Below, piece after piece: positions 46,135-56,898 of a DNA stretch of 64,000 bases. A model generated the notes under the pieces. That model ran no database searches. It was not told the origin of the DNA and worked only from the letters and a program-made list of their open reading frames with translations. This DNA comes from Diabrotica undecimpunctata (taxonomy: Eukaryota > Arthropoda > Insecta > Coleoptera > Chrysomelidae): the NCBI RefSeq assembly GCF_040954645.1, contig NC_092803.1, positions 8,805,230 through 8,869,229 on the forward strand, in the 5' to 3' direction. Every line of letters starts with the position of its first letter. Position 1 is the first letter of the stretch. The position numbers were made by a program, and so were the translations under genes.

Positions 46135-46849
46135 TTCGCTATCCCCGATATTACATTCTCATTTTGGATCCCACATTATCTGTCTCTCCTCTGGTGTTCT
46201 TCATTTAGCAACTTTCTAAAGTACACATACCAATTTTGCTGTATTTTAACATCGGTTCTTAATACTCTTCCATGCGCACTCTTAATCTGCCGCACGTGAG
46301 TCAAGTCTTTTCATGACTTGTCTCTTGCTTTAGCAATGTGTATAACCTTTTCATCCCCTTAAGTGTTTCCAACTCTGCTGTTCACAGCATACAGCTGTGC
46401 AGATGATCTTTCCTTAGCAGTAGCTACAACGCTTTTCGCCCCTCTTTGCTACCTTGTATATATCTAGTGGCATAGATATTAACAAACAAAATTTGTATTT
46501 ATAAAATAACTGATGAATGCCAAAATTTGTATTTGAATTTAATCTATTCGCATTGAGATTAAACCCAAATAAAAATTTGGCATTTATCAGTTATTTCAGT
46601 TATTTTATAAATACAATTTTTGTCATCTTAGGTTCCGTCTGGTTCCGAGGCTTTATATCAGTTTTTTGAGCCTTGTTTTCATTTACAATGGGTAGGATGC
46701 TTACCCTGGTTACTGGCCCATTAACCTTCTTTTATCCGAGCTTGGGACCGTCTGTGGGCATGAACGTGGCATCTGAGCTACGCAGTCCACCCAGTCGTCG
46801 CGCTCATAACTCCCAGGGAGAGTTACGTTGTCGTTAGTTAGTTAGTTGT

Positions 46850-47285
46850 CGATATAACTAGTTACGGAGATGTTGAAGAAGAAGTACGCCAACAAAGCTT
46901 AAATCAAGTAAAGCGGCGGGATCTCTTAATGACACAATCTGGAAGAACAAACACCTAAGACAAGACACAAAAACAAGAGATGAAAATACTCCGATGAATA
47001 TCAGGGAAAAGTCTATTGGATAGGGAGAGAAGCGAAAATATAAGAAGAACATGTAATATAGAAGACATAAATGGATGGGTGACAAAACGGAAACAGAAGT
47101 GAAATGAACACATTAGTAGCATGGCAGAGTACGAATAGCACGAGATAAGTCACCAAATGGACGAAAAAGTATTGGCAGACCAAGAAAAAGATGGTGCGAT
47201 ATTATAACAATTTAGAAGGCTAATATTGAGGAGGAAACAGGATTTAAAGCCTACATACGAGAAGGAAGAAGAAGAAGAAGACAAT
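46850..47285 (+). pseudogene. LINE RT C-terminal tail
   Basis: The + strand reads YGDVEEEVRQQSLKSSKAAG, SLNDTIWKNKHLRQDTKT, a gap, then in shifted frames DINGWVTKRKQK, EHISSMAEYE, RDKSPNGRKSIGRPRKRWCD and EEETGFKAYIREG, ending in gaagaagaagaagaagac. This is the standard tail of the GCLND.IW.NK LINE group, like 43185-43648. Many shifts. Confidence 0.75.
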
Positions 47286-48188
47286 TTTGTTTATTTCTGC
47301 TTGTTCGTGTTTATATAATATATTGGTTATTTTAATCACCTACATTTAAAACATCGATTCCCGTTCGCTCCATTACCTTCCTACTTCACTGGAAAAGTAG
47401 AAAAGTAGCGTACAGGAACCGGAGAAAGTTTTTCCGAAGTCGATATAAGGAGTTGGCCTCATGGGGAATCTATGGTCAGCGCAGTATTTTCGCGGTCGGA
47501 GGTTAACAGCCATTCTGGTTCGACACCCACCGAGTCTTTTTTACACTTTGCTTCGCTTTTTCTCGTCTTTTTAGCCCAAGTAAGTCACAATTCTGGCCGA
47601 CTCAGGTTTTCCGAGAGATAAAAGTGAGTCTCGAGCGGTCAGGAATGTATAAATTTCATTGAAGTTATAAAGAACGACGATTATATATGGTTTCGGCAAG
47701 GAGAACCTTAATTTATAGTTAGACTTTACAGTTTTACACGATTTTTAACAGGAAGTTCGGAACGGTACAGAAATTTAAATGGTTTTTGTAATATCTTTTG
47801 TTTATAGAAATTATTCTCAAAAATGTGTGTATATGTTAGGATAAATCAATTGTACCACTACTTAAATAAACTCAGAGACTAAAGTCTCTTGGAAAATATT
47901 TTTGTTAAGTGTTTATTATAAAAATATTTATTCATATAAAAACATATGGTAATAAAATTTTTAAACATGTTAAATTTTTGTATGACTGAAACATTAAACG
48001 TTGTTTTATTATGCATATGTCAGAACACTATTAAAGTACAAATATTTTGCACTATTTGGTCATTGCCATTATCAATTATCTAAAGAGTATATTTACGTTT
48101 ATTTTTTTTCACAATTTGTATATTTTGTGCTGGTTTTGTTTAAATGTGTCGGAATTGTTTTCATTATTCATTTTATTTTTTGTTTCAG
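47286..48188 (+). other. Intron upstream of the Sema1a exon
   Basis: 47340-47680 is GC-richer and apparently unique; 47700-48170 is AT-rich. The last bases, ttattttttgtttcag at 48173-48188, form the splice acceptor with a T-rich tract. Confidence 0.55.
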
Positions 48189-48296
48189 CACTTCGATTGT
48201 CGCAATCACATACGAGTTATTCAATCGATGGGGGATGGAAGCAGACTTTACGTTTGTGGAACGAATGCTCACAACCCCAAGGATTGGGTCATCAAT
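48189..48296 (+). CDS. Sema1a: Semaphorin-1A internal coding exon
   Basis: 36 codons, phase 0 at both ends, between acceptor tttttgtttcag|cac and donor atcaat|gtaagtatt. It encodes HFDCRN then HIRVIQSMGDGSRLYVCGTN then AHNPKDWVIN: the (C)xNxIRV.......L.VCGTNA.NP strand of the sema beta-propeller, including the Cys pair used for disulphides. The NHIRVIQSMGDGSRLYVCGT wording is what I recall for insect Semaphorin-1A, a transmembrane axon-guidance ligand and receptor that binds Plexin A. It is the only host exon I can support in the window. The gene runs on the + strand; neighbouring exons lie outside, so flanking introns exceed 48 kb and 15 kb. The last codon is Asn where I recall Tyr in flies. 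Another semaphorin paralogue is the only serious alternative. Confidence 0.88.
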
Positions 48297-49064
48297 GTAA
48301 GTATTATAGGTTCTTATACCAGTAGTCAGTTATTGTTTTCTCCGATCTGTCTCTTGTTTTTGTAGCTCTGACTTCTTTACAGTCAGTTGTAGCCCAGGCT
48401 GTGGGGAAAAAAAGGGGTGATTTTACACTGTAATCCAGGAATTTATGTAATGTGGCCTAGGTTATAAAGGGCAACCTCACAAGCAATCCCCCAGTTCATT
48501 TAACAAAAAATTTTTGGATATTGTTTAATTTTGAGCGTTTATAGGTGCAAAATACGTATTTTTTGAGTTATTTCTGTATATATTATGAAAGTTCTCTAAA
48601 AGACCTTCAATTTGAGCCGGTATACGTTCAATTTAATTTAATTGTTATTGCAAAAATGACGAATGAAGGTCAAAATTAAAAAACGTAATATTTATTGCAA
48701 AATTGCTTTTTTATTTATTTTAAATGTATAACTTTCAAGCCTATTAAATTTACGAATCGAATGAGCCGTAGTAGGCCTAGATCACTTAATTTGTTGCTGA
48801 GATACGTTAATTAGTTTATCCCACGACCTTAAACTTTGAATGCTCATAGAATTGTCAAAAAAAAATGGTATGGTAAAAAATGGTTTCATCTAACATGACA
48901 TCCAAGTGTTTAATGGAAGAAGCCTAATGACGAGACTCTTATGTGTCGAATAACTTATTACAAGTTTTTAATACAAAAAGACAACTGTTGCTATAAAATA
49001 TTGTGATTTGTACAAGTTGATTTTCACGTTAAAATTTGTGCCTCTGAAATCCAAAGTTTATTAA
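48297..49064 (+). other. Intron downstream of the Sema1a exon
   Basis: Begins with donor gtaagtattata. AT-rich, no coding motif; short open frames in 48000-48365 are shadows of the exon or random. The piggyBac target TTAA is at 49061-49064. Confidence 0.6.
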
Positions 49065-49338
49065 CACTGCGGTGCACGGGTTGGGTCTATCGGGTCCATT
49101 CAGTTTTTCTAATATCTCTATTCGGTCAGCGAGTCTAAGGACGGTCCTGGCGGTTTAGGTACCTTTCGACCATTCGACGACATGGCCAGCTATAATCCCT
49201 CAGTTACTAATGCGTATAGAAGCGATAGTGTCGATGTTTTCGTTCTCTCAGATCCAACCCGTTCCTTAATGTAAGTATTTTTTAATGAAAGTACAAAACA
49301 AAATTTGCAGTGCATTGTTTTTAGAGCTTAGCAAAACA

Positions 49339-50984
49339 ATGTATTCTTACGAGGGAGAGGTAAAACGTTGCAATATCTCTACGAGGAAGAAAATTATGAA
49401 TATTCAGATTCCGATGAGTCTATTGTTGGAAAATAAAAAAATGAATATGGTAATCATAACTCAAAGTCTGAATTCGATTTATCAGACACCGAACTAAACT
49501 TACAAGAATGTATTCCACAAGGTGGGTCAAACCAACACCTTTATTACAATACCAAAGATGGAATGAAATGGAATAAGACATGCGGATACCGAAATGTTAG
49601 AACTAGACGAGAAAATATCATCACAAAACTTCCTGGCGTTATTCGTGAAGCGAAAAGTTGTAAAACTGAAAAGGAATGCTGGAAACTGATAAAATTATAA
49701 AACATATTGTTGAATGTACTAATGTATATATTGAGCGTGTGTCCGTGAGATATAAAGACAGTTCCGATGCGAGGCTAACAAATATATGTGAACTAAAAGC
49801 TCTGATTGGCCTGCTTTACTTAGCTGGAGTTTACCATGCAGTTAGAACTTCAATTTTTGAGTTTTGGGGAAAAAATGGTACGGGCATTGACATATTTCCG
49901 GCAACGATGGCTCTCGGCAGATTTAGATTTCTTATGAAGTGCTTACGCCTCGATGATATTCGTACAAGGGACGAACGGAAACAAGTAGACAAGCTTGCAG
50001 CAGTTAGAGTCGTATTCGAGGATGTAGTTGAAAATTTTCAAAAATATTATACCATTGGCCAATATGTCACTATTGATGAGATGCTTTTAGGCTTTAGAGG
50101 TCGCTGTAGTTTTAGAATATACCTTCCAAACAAACCGGACCGATACGGTCTGAAGGTATATTCTTTGGTGGATTCTCGCACTTTCTATACTTATCAATTA
50201 GAAATCTATGCCGGTACACAACCACCAGGTCCATATTCTATCAGTTTTGCAGCCTACGATGTGGTTGAGCGGCTTTGCAAACCAATCTCCAAATCCAACC
50301 GGAATGTCACAATGGACAGTTGGTTTACATCAATTGAAGTCGCACAAAACTTACTGACAAATCATAGTCTAACAATTTAGGCACTCTACGAAAAAACAAA
50401 GGGCATATCCCAACCGAATTTTTATTGAACAATAGACCGCCAAAATCAACTATGTTTGGATTTACCAATATGACGATATTGTCCTATATACCAAAACCAA
50501 AAAAACATGTTGTTCTTTTGTCAACCCTACACCATGACAACCAAATCGATCCGACAACGGGTGACGAAAGTAAACCTGAAGTAATAACGTTTTATAACTC
50601 TACGAAAGGTGGTGTGGACACGGTTGATCAACTTCGAGGTTCCTATATTGTCGCAAGGAATACAAAACGTTGGGCCATGGTCATATTTTATGGATTGCTT
50701 GATGTTGCTCCAATAAATGCATTTGTGATACAGAGAACTAACAAACTGGATCTAAAAACAAGCAAAAGAAGAAGATTTTTTTTAACGAACTAGGTCTTCA
50801 GTTAGTAATGGACAGTGGTGTTGGACCAGTACAAGCACCTGCGGAATTGCAAAATAAAAGGGGGCGTTGTGCTTTTTGTAGAGATCGTAAAACTCGATAC
50901 ATGTGTCACTATTGTAAAAAATTTATTTGCTTGGAACATACCGTACCTGTTTGTCGCATATGCATTGATAAAATGACTGAATAA
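49339..50984 (+). pseudogene. piggyBac transposase, several frameshifts
   Basis: The N-terminal region is acidic (YEYSDSDESIVG, FDLSDTELNLQ). From about 49640: CWKL then DKIIKHIVECTNVYIE, LKALIGLLYLAGVYHAVRTS, RFRFLMKCLRLDD. Catalytic Asp motifs: YVTIDEMLLGFRGRCSFRIY (Asp near 50075), NVTMDSWFTSIEVAQNLL (near 50314) and TKGGVDTVDQLRGSY (near 50617-50626). Last comes the C-terminal Cys-rich domain RCAFCRDRKTRYMCHYCKKF, ICLEHTVPVCRICID, ending at TAA 50982-50984. All three DDD residues and the Cys-rich domain survive, but at least four frame breaks occur (near 49430, 49680, 50380 and 50795). In active relatives this enzyme excises precisely at TTAA. Confidence 0.92.
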
Positions 50985-51018
50985 GTTATATACAAGGTGT
51001 TTCTTAAACATCGGCCAT

Positions 51019-52623
51019 CTGTATCTGTATCTGTAGAGTAGGGAGGGCGAGTTAAGTTTCACAGCACTTAGGCCACAATTGACCCATTGTGCATCCTCCC
51101 AGGGAGCTGTCACCCTTAGCTCATTGTCCATCCTGCCATTTCTAGGAAGGTGGAAAAGTCACCAGGAGACATCTCTCTTATGTGGGCAGGTGTGGGCCAG
51201 GACTCGCCGAACGCGTACTCTCGTATTAACGATAACTCTGGGCATTCACATAGGACATGCTCTACAGTTTCGTCTTCTCGTTCACACTTCCTACATAGAG
51301 GTGTGTCTGCTAGCCCCAGTGTATGGAGGTGTTTGCTTAGTTGACAATGACCAGTTAAAAAACCAACTGCCAAACGTAGGTTTTTCCTGGTCATTCCCAA
51401 GTACTTCTTAGATGTTGACTCTTCAAGGTTACTTAGTGTTACCCTGGCAAGTTTACATCCTTTCCCTTCTTCCCATCTTTTTACGGTTTGCGTATGGGAG
51501 TGACATTTGACAATTTCCGCGATTGTTGTAGTTGACCAACCAAAAAGATCCCCAGGTCCTAAGAGTCTTAGGCCTGCCGCCTTCCTAGCTAATTGGTCAG
51601 CAATGCGGTTGCCTTTATTCCTATTGTGTCCTTTAACCCACCTCAGGATGATGGTATTACCATCCGAAGCTTGAGTTAGTGACTCGTGACACTCCATTAC
51701 TAAACCTGATGTGACACGTGGTCTATTCAAGGTTAGTAGCGCTTGTCTGCTATCTGTGCAGATCATTATAGTTTTACCTGCTATACCTTTTTGGGTTATC
51801 TCTTTTGCGGCTATGGAGATACCAGTCAGTTCTGTCTGAACTACGCTGGCATTTTTGCCCATACCCCACTTTATTCTTAGGTTCAGTGATCTGGAGTATA
51901 TCCCGCATCCTGAGCCTTCTTTCATTTTGGAGCCATCGGTGTATATGCAATAGGCATTTGCCATGTTTGTCTCCATATACTGTCCTGTTTCAATTTTGTA
52001 GGGTTTGTTAAAGACAAACTTTGGTTCAATTGAGTCGCAGCCTGCCTGTAGGAGTGGTAACGCATCCAACTCTCCTCGCCAGAAACGAGTTCTCAATTGT
52101 CCCATTCCTACATCAAGGTTTGCACCAGCTGAGCGCAGTCGCATCATTGTCACTAGCGCCACCTCTTTGACATATATATCTAGAGGCGTGATGCCAATGA
52201 TCAACTCCATTGCAGAAGTTGGTGTTGTTTTCATGGCACCTGTTATATTTATGCAAGCCATCCGCTGAATATGGTTTAGTTTGTTAATCGCTGTTGCCTG
52301 TAGCACTTTTGGTACCCAAGCAATAGCTCCGTAAGTTAGCATTGGCCTAATGACAGCGGTGTAGACCCAGGCGATCACCCTGGGCGTGAGGCCCCAGGTG
52401 CGTCCGACCTTTCGTCGACACTGCTCATAGGCAATATATGCTCTTTTAGCTCTACCATCTAAGTGTGAGTTCCATGTTCTTCTTGTCAAGGGTAATACCA
52501 AGGTACTTTACCTCGTCAGAAAAATTTAGACTGTAGTTTAGAATCCTTGGGGGTATTAAGCCCGTGATTCTTCTTTTCCTGGTAAAGAGGACCATCTCTG
52601 TTTTCTTTGGATGTCTTCTATGG
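51019..52623 (-). mobile_element. 5'-truncated RNase H-bearing LINE with 13-bp target duplication
   Basis: A perfect 13-bp direct repeat, aaacatcggccat, flanks the insert at 51006-51018 and 52624-52636. On the minus strand its 3' end is ctacagatacagatacag, a short GATACA-type repeat tail, as seen in I/LOA-type LINEs. The insertion lies in the 3' untranslated part of the piggyBac element. 5' truncation leaves the C-terminal half of the polymerase protein. Confidence 0.92.
51116..52620 (-). pseudogene. LINE polyprotein C-terminal half: RT thumb, RNase H, zinc knuckle
   Basis: An open frame of 461 codons (52501-51116), with upstream coding up to 52620 in another frame, so there is one frameshift near 52500. 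Order: NSHLDGRAKRAYIAYEQCRR and TPRVIAWVYTAVIRPMLTYG (thumb), then RNase H: YCIYTDGSKMKEGSGCGIYS (first Asp), QTELTGISIAAKEI (Glu), MICTDSRQALLTLN (Asp) and LRWVKGHNRNKGNRIADQLA (final His/Asp). Near the end is a zinc knuckle, PLCRKCEREDETVEHVLCEC. All four RNase H catalytic positions look intact. Such RNase H domains mark the I/R1/LOA side of insect LINEs. Confidence 0.9.
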
Positions 52624-52856
52624 AAACATCGGCCATATTGTAGTACGTAATTTCTTTTATATTTGTAGTTTTAGTATTATAATAGAAGTTTTTTTAATGT
52701 ATGTAAGTTGTCTTTAGTAGTAGTTCTAATATATGCAATGCAAACCTGTTGTTACAAAATTAAACATAAAAAATTCTTAGTTTAAATTTTGGTCTTCTCA
52801 TATCCAACCCCCGTTCTTACGTGTATCAAAGTATCGCCCGTGTACCGAAGTGTTAA

Positions 52857-53657
52857 ATATTTCTGTTGATTAGAGTTCGTATCTATTTGTATGTACATCT
52901 AGTAAATATGATTTGTTTTCATTTATTCTGTTTAATGCTTTGTTGATATATTAACATCTCGAAACCAACATCCATCAACTTCTGTCTCCGTCTTTTATTC
53001 ATATCCAAAACACCCTGCCACGGAGCATAAATTTTAACCCTACCAGCGACGCTACATCAACTTTATCTCATTAACCGTGTGCTTGTTTCAAAATTACTCG
53101 AATGTTATTAAAAGAGATAAGATATGCAGTTATGCCGCACAAGAAAACCTTATTAAATTTTGAACAGCCATCCCCAAAATGGAGTCATCAAATGCAGACA
53201 GAATGTAACCTCAGTCACTAAACAAGACAAGACATACTGGAGAGTAATACAGAAAACTAATATTATAGTCAGCCCGGGTACAGTGGCAGAGATTCTAATT
53301 GAAAAGGGAGTTAGTTTGAGTACGTAAATTGGAGTTTAAACACAAACAGGAGCAGGAAAGTTGAGTTTGTTTTAAATTTTGTGCCGGAGTTACCCTATAG
53401 AATTATTTATAGACTGCATAATTACCAGATAATCTTTTAACTTAATGCAGTTCCACGCAATAATTGATTGAATAGCATCTAAACACTATTCTAGTAAATC
53501 ACATGTTTTGCCTTTAATCTTTTTTCATAGTTAATTTTGTTAAACGGCACTTTTACTTTCTGAATTGGAAAAAAGACAATTTTTAAATATTAAGCAAAAA
53601 AAAACTATTATATTTATGGTCATATTTTTTTTATTTACTGTTAAAAAGGTTTTGAGG
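52857..53657. other. Intron sequence, nothing recognised
   Basis: No coding motif or clear repeat between the piggyBac right TTAA and the next short TIR element. Confidence 0.4.
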
Positions 53658-53659
53658 TA

Positions 53660-54342
53660 TTCGCTCCGTGCGTGACCATGGTAGGGGTACTTTGAAACGA
53701 TGCCAGCGTGCGTAGCGGCGAAATATGACAAAATTGGACCTACCTTTTTACGCATAAATTTTATCAAAAATGTGTGCAAATACATATTGCGTATTTAATT
53801 GTGCTAATAATAGCAAAAATAGTAAGTGTAGTTTTTATAGGTTCCCAAAGATTACATATAAATTAGAGAAAAGAAAAAGACGGATCCCTGCTATTAATAT
53901 GAAAAAGTAAATATCACATTTCATTTTTATGCAATTGAAATAGGAAAAATTTAAATAATTTACCTTAAATGATATTTTATAAGGCTTCAAGCTAACTGCA
54001 GAGTGCCTGATGACTTTAGCTTTTATATCATAACTTTTACTATTACTGTTTTTAAATATATGCTCTTTCACGTGAAAAACTTGATTTGCCAGTACTAGAT
54101 TTTTCTCTTTCTTTTCCGTTTGTGGTTGAAAAGATATATTATGATGAATTTTGAGAAACCCAGCTTTTAATACTACATTTATTTTGTACATAAACTGAAA
54201 AAATATAATTAAAAAGTTAATTGTCAATTTCGGATGTATTTAACAATGTCAAACATATGTCATATGTTTAACCTGAAAATTGGTAGGTCCAAAACCGTCA
54301 GATGAAGGCGGTAGGTGTCGCGTCAGTCACGCACGGAGCGAA
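53660..54342 (+). mobile_element. Short terminal-inverted-repeat element, copy 2
   Basis: 683 bp with perfect 17-bp inverted repeats ttcgctccgtgcgtgac / gtcacgcacggagcgaa and flanking TA. Same family as 21900-22478, but with about 115 bp more inside (53875-53990). The THAP-type start MCANTYCVFNC begins at 53770 and here reads on through KRKRRIPAINMKK before a stop. Perfect ends suggest it is the younger copy. Confidence 0.87.
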
Positions 54343-54344
54343 TA

Positions 54345-54637
54345 CAAAATTTTTTTTTCTATACTTTTATTAATTTTCACGTTTTCCAAAAGATGCATTT
54401 TAATTTGTGAGACCCTTTTCTGCCTGTTTGTAACAATTTATTTTTAAATTCTGACGGGATTTAATTCGCGAGACTTAAAACTAATAAATAAACCTGTAAA
54501 AAGTTAATTTTTTTATATTTATAAGGCCTTTATACGCCATTTAATAAAAACTTCGAAAAACACCTGTTTTTGGGGGTGAATTTACCCCTTACTAAAAAGG
54601 TGGGATTTTTTTTTACTTCTTAGAAGTTTATTTAGTA
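54345..54637. other. AT-rich, nothing recognised
   Basis: Short spacer between two mobile elements. Confidence 0.3.
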
Positions 54638-55071
54638 CTCGTATACAGTGGCGCACCCAGAATTTGTTTGAGTGGGGGTTTTGATATTTTTTTATGCTAT
54701 CTCCATTTTGAGTCCCTAAAATTTGGGTTTTAGTTTAATTTAAAGTACTAAGGATATCAGTGTCAAACATTCAGGTATCTATCCTGTATCTTATCCTGTC
54801 TACGAACTAAAACCACCCTCTCTTACTTGTGCGCAGTTGACTGTCGCACGTACCGTACTCCGAAAGTGGGGTGGCCGTTGTAAGGATGACGACATTTTTG
54901 GAACACTCCCTTCTTTTATCTAGATCTTATCTATTGTTCTAAAGCTATTTTCTTGTGACACTTTAAAGTTTTTACTATTTTAATGGGAATAAGCCACAAT
55001 TGAAGATTAAAATAAGTTTATTGACGTTTGACATTAATCTAACTTGTAAATACAATACATTTTGGAGACGG

Positions 55072-56230
55072 CTACCGCCGTTTTCCCGTTCTCCTCAGCC
55101 AATCCTCCCGGTCCAAGGCATGCTCCTCCTTCAAACCTCTCGATTCCATCGCTCTTCTAATTCCTCCATTCCAGGAGCGTCGAGGTCTACCTCTTTTTCT
55201 GCTTCCAGGGGGCTTCCATTTGTGAAGTTTTTGGGGCCAACGTTCGTCAGGCATTCTCAATAGGTGTCCAAACCATTTTGAACGTCTTCTTTCTATTCTG
55301 TCAATAACCGTTTCTGTAGCATTAATGTTATTTCTTATAGATTCGTTGGTCTTCCTTTCCTGCCTTGATGTTCTAGCACTTCTTCTCAAATAATCCATTT
55401 CAGCTTTCAACAATCTTCTCTTCAGGTCTGCATTAATTGTCCATACTTCAGAGCCATAACAAAGAACTGATTCAACCATGGTTTGCCCTATTCTTTTTTT
55501 GTTCCTTTTGGAAATGTTGCGATCCCACCATAAGGAGTTCAGAAATCCTACAATTTTACGTCCCTGATTAATTAGGTCTTTAATTTCGGTTTCTTCCAAG
55601 CCGTTCTTAGCAATGAGTGCACCTAAATATTTAAATTTTTCCATTTGTTTGATTTCCACGTCCTCGTCTATCAACACTTCAAACCTTGCATCTGAATTGA
55701 TAACTAAATATTCTGTTTTCTTCATGCTGACTTGTAACCCCATTTTACATATTCTCTGTATATATTATTATAAATTCTAGATCATAAGAATCTTGAGCTA
55801 GGACGACTTGGTCATCCGCAAAGTTCAGGGAGAACAGTACGTCATTTCCTATGGGGATTCCCATTCCCTGACAGTGGTTTTTCCAATTTTGGAGGGCTGT
55901 CTCAATATATAAATAAAACAGTAAGGGTGACATACTGCATCCTTGTTTTATTCCTTTAGTTACTTTTATTGGCTCTGATAGTCTATTTCCGATTTTAAGG
56001 TAAGTAGTGTTACCCCTTTATACTTCTGTGATTATTCCTAAAAGGTTTGGACTAATGTCGAGTTGTTGTAAAGCTTGCCACAATTTAAGCCTTGGAACTT
56101 TATCATACGCCTTTTCTAGGTCGATAAAGGCTAGATGTACTTCGCTACCAACCGCTATTCTTTTTTCTATTAATTGTTGGAGTATAAACAAGTTATCAGT
56201 GAAGATCAAAGATTCAAACGTCAATAAACG
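55072..56230 (-). pseudogene. LINE reverse transcriptase, frame-broken
   Basis: Downward: 56224-56018 has FILQQLIEKRIAVGSEVHLA FIDLEKAYDKVPR (motif with the first catalytic Asp). 55933-55745 has MSPLLFYLYIETAL and SLNFADDQVVLAQD (catalytic F-A-D-D). 55743-55072 has GLQVSMKKTEYLVINSDA, KFKYLGALIAKNGLEETEIK, ESVLCYGSEVWTINADLKRR LLKAEMDYLRRSAR, HLLRMPDERWPQKLHKWKPP and RKRGRPRRSW. That is the polymerase palm through to the basic tail. Three frames are used, so it is dead. It fills most of the hAT-type element. Confidence 0.88.
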
Positions 56231-56289
56231 TATTTTAACCTTTAATTGCGGCTTAAAATAGTAATTAGATCTTATCTCTGTCGTTGGCC

Positions 56290-56690
56290 CGATTGGTATT
56301 TCTCTTCTTCTTCTTTCTTTTTAATGACTGCGCGTATGTAATTGTCAACACTATTTCATCCCTCCGTACTTCCCGTCATCTTCACGATCGTAGGGTCACA
56401 GGGTTTATATCTATTTCTTTATACATTCTGTTTCTCTCCACTGTACATCTAATACACTCCAGCATTGTGTGAGTAACAATGTCGGAATATTCACAGTATA
56501 GGCATTTATCTGTATCTGTCTCTCTGAACCTATGAAAATACGCCCTAAAACAGACAATTTACCTAGTCCCTTAGGCTCGGGATCGGCATCTTGGTCCACT
56601 GGGCAACATCGTCCTTGTTGTTCCACTCTTTTTGCCATCTTTCCATTGATCTTTCTCTTTCTTCTCTTTTTTTTTGCTGTTGTCAAATGC
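56290..56690 (-). pseudogene. R1-type LINE C-terminal zinc-knuckle fragment
   Basis: The minus strand reads RWQKEWNN-type WKDGKKSGTTRTMLPSG, then YFHRFRETDTDKCLYCEYSD, IVTHTMLECIRCTVERNRM and RDEIVLTITYAQSLKRKKKK. The C-x2-C-x(8)-H-x(4)-C knuckle followed by RC...R is the C-terminus of R1-type insect LINE polymerases. Only this end remains. Confidence 0.7.
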
Positions 56691-56898
56691 TCTCTTCTCT
56701 CATAGAGATGTCTCTTTTCTACTGTCTCTCATAGAGAGTTAATTATTCAATTAGCGTCTTGGATTTTTTGTATTGTGTGTGAAAGACAAGTTACATTTTC
56801 CTACTATTCTTTATATATTTTTTACTTTATATCCCCGGGGGGGGGGGGGTACGGTTGTAACCACCAAACTTCCGCCTGGGTGCGCCACAGCTCGTATA

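Larger units (their letters stand above)
45376..46490 (-). pseudogene. RTE-like LINE RT fragment, split by a SINE
   Basis: Downward from 46490, across frames: KRGAKSVVATAKERSSAQLY, KVIHIAKARDKS, DLTHVRQIKSAHGRVLRTD, IQQNWYVYFRKLLNEEHQRR, GIAKDE; then, beyond the SINE at 45794-46130, VRSLNRIKNCKAVGRDEIPV, EVWKALGEEWVDILWQIMS, GIKLM*HTMKIWEKTVERRL RRETSIGEKQF. VWKALGEEGV..L......M....W and G(I)KLMSHTMKIWE.....RLR are diagnostic of a very abundant RTE-like insect LINE. The catalytic box is not present; it breaks into the jockey-like element near 45375. The reading GIAKDE | VRSL resumes exactly across the SINE. Confidence 0.82.
49065..52852 (+). mobile_element. piggyBac-type transposon with TTAA duplication
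   Basis: The left end ttaa|cactgcggtgcacggg (TTAA 49061-49064) and the right end, reverse-complemented, ttaa|cacttcggtacacggg (TTAA 52853-52856) give 16-bp inverted repeats with two differences and the TTAA duplication that defines piggyBac elements. It contains the transposase pseudogene 49339-50984 on the + strand and, after its stop codon, a nested LINE (51019-52623). Without the LINE the element is about 2.2 kb, the usual size. The LINE is younger than the piggyBac insertion. Confidence 0.93.
54646..56890. mobile_element. hAT-type element (8-bp duplication) carrying LINE fragments
   Basis: The left end cagtggcgcacccag (54646-54660) and the right end, reverse-complemented, ctgtggcgcacccag (56876-56890) are 15-bp inverted repeats with one difference. 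Exact 8-bp direct repeats ctcgtata lie at 54638-54645 and 56891-56898. Ends of CAG type and 8-bp duplications indicate hAT. No transposase is present; instead the 2.2-kb interior is mostly two minus-strand LINE fragments. They may have inserted after the hAT, or been mobilised with it. A 13-bp G run sits near the right end (56837-56849). Confidence 0.85.

Noticed and set aside
46009..46299. Open frames rich in Ile-Tyr repeats (also near 26177, 62974 and 63081)
   Set aside because: They are translations of TA microsatellites.
47470..47550. Possible tRNA or Pol III gene: gttcgacacc box B followed by a T-run
   Set aside because: The sequences flanking the box cannot form a T-arm or acceptor stem, and the upstream candidate box A departs from consensus at a key position.
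49271..49309. 39-bp intron in the piggyBac 5' region (gtaagtatt ... tttgcag)
   Set aside because: Splice-like at both ends but shorter than normal insect introns; not needed to explain the frame.
53835..54227. 130-codon minus-strand frame in the short TIR element (also 22075-22317)
   Set aside because: Opposite to the THAP start and without recognisable motifs; probably a chance open frame, though its presence in both copies is just shared ancestry.
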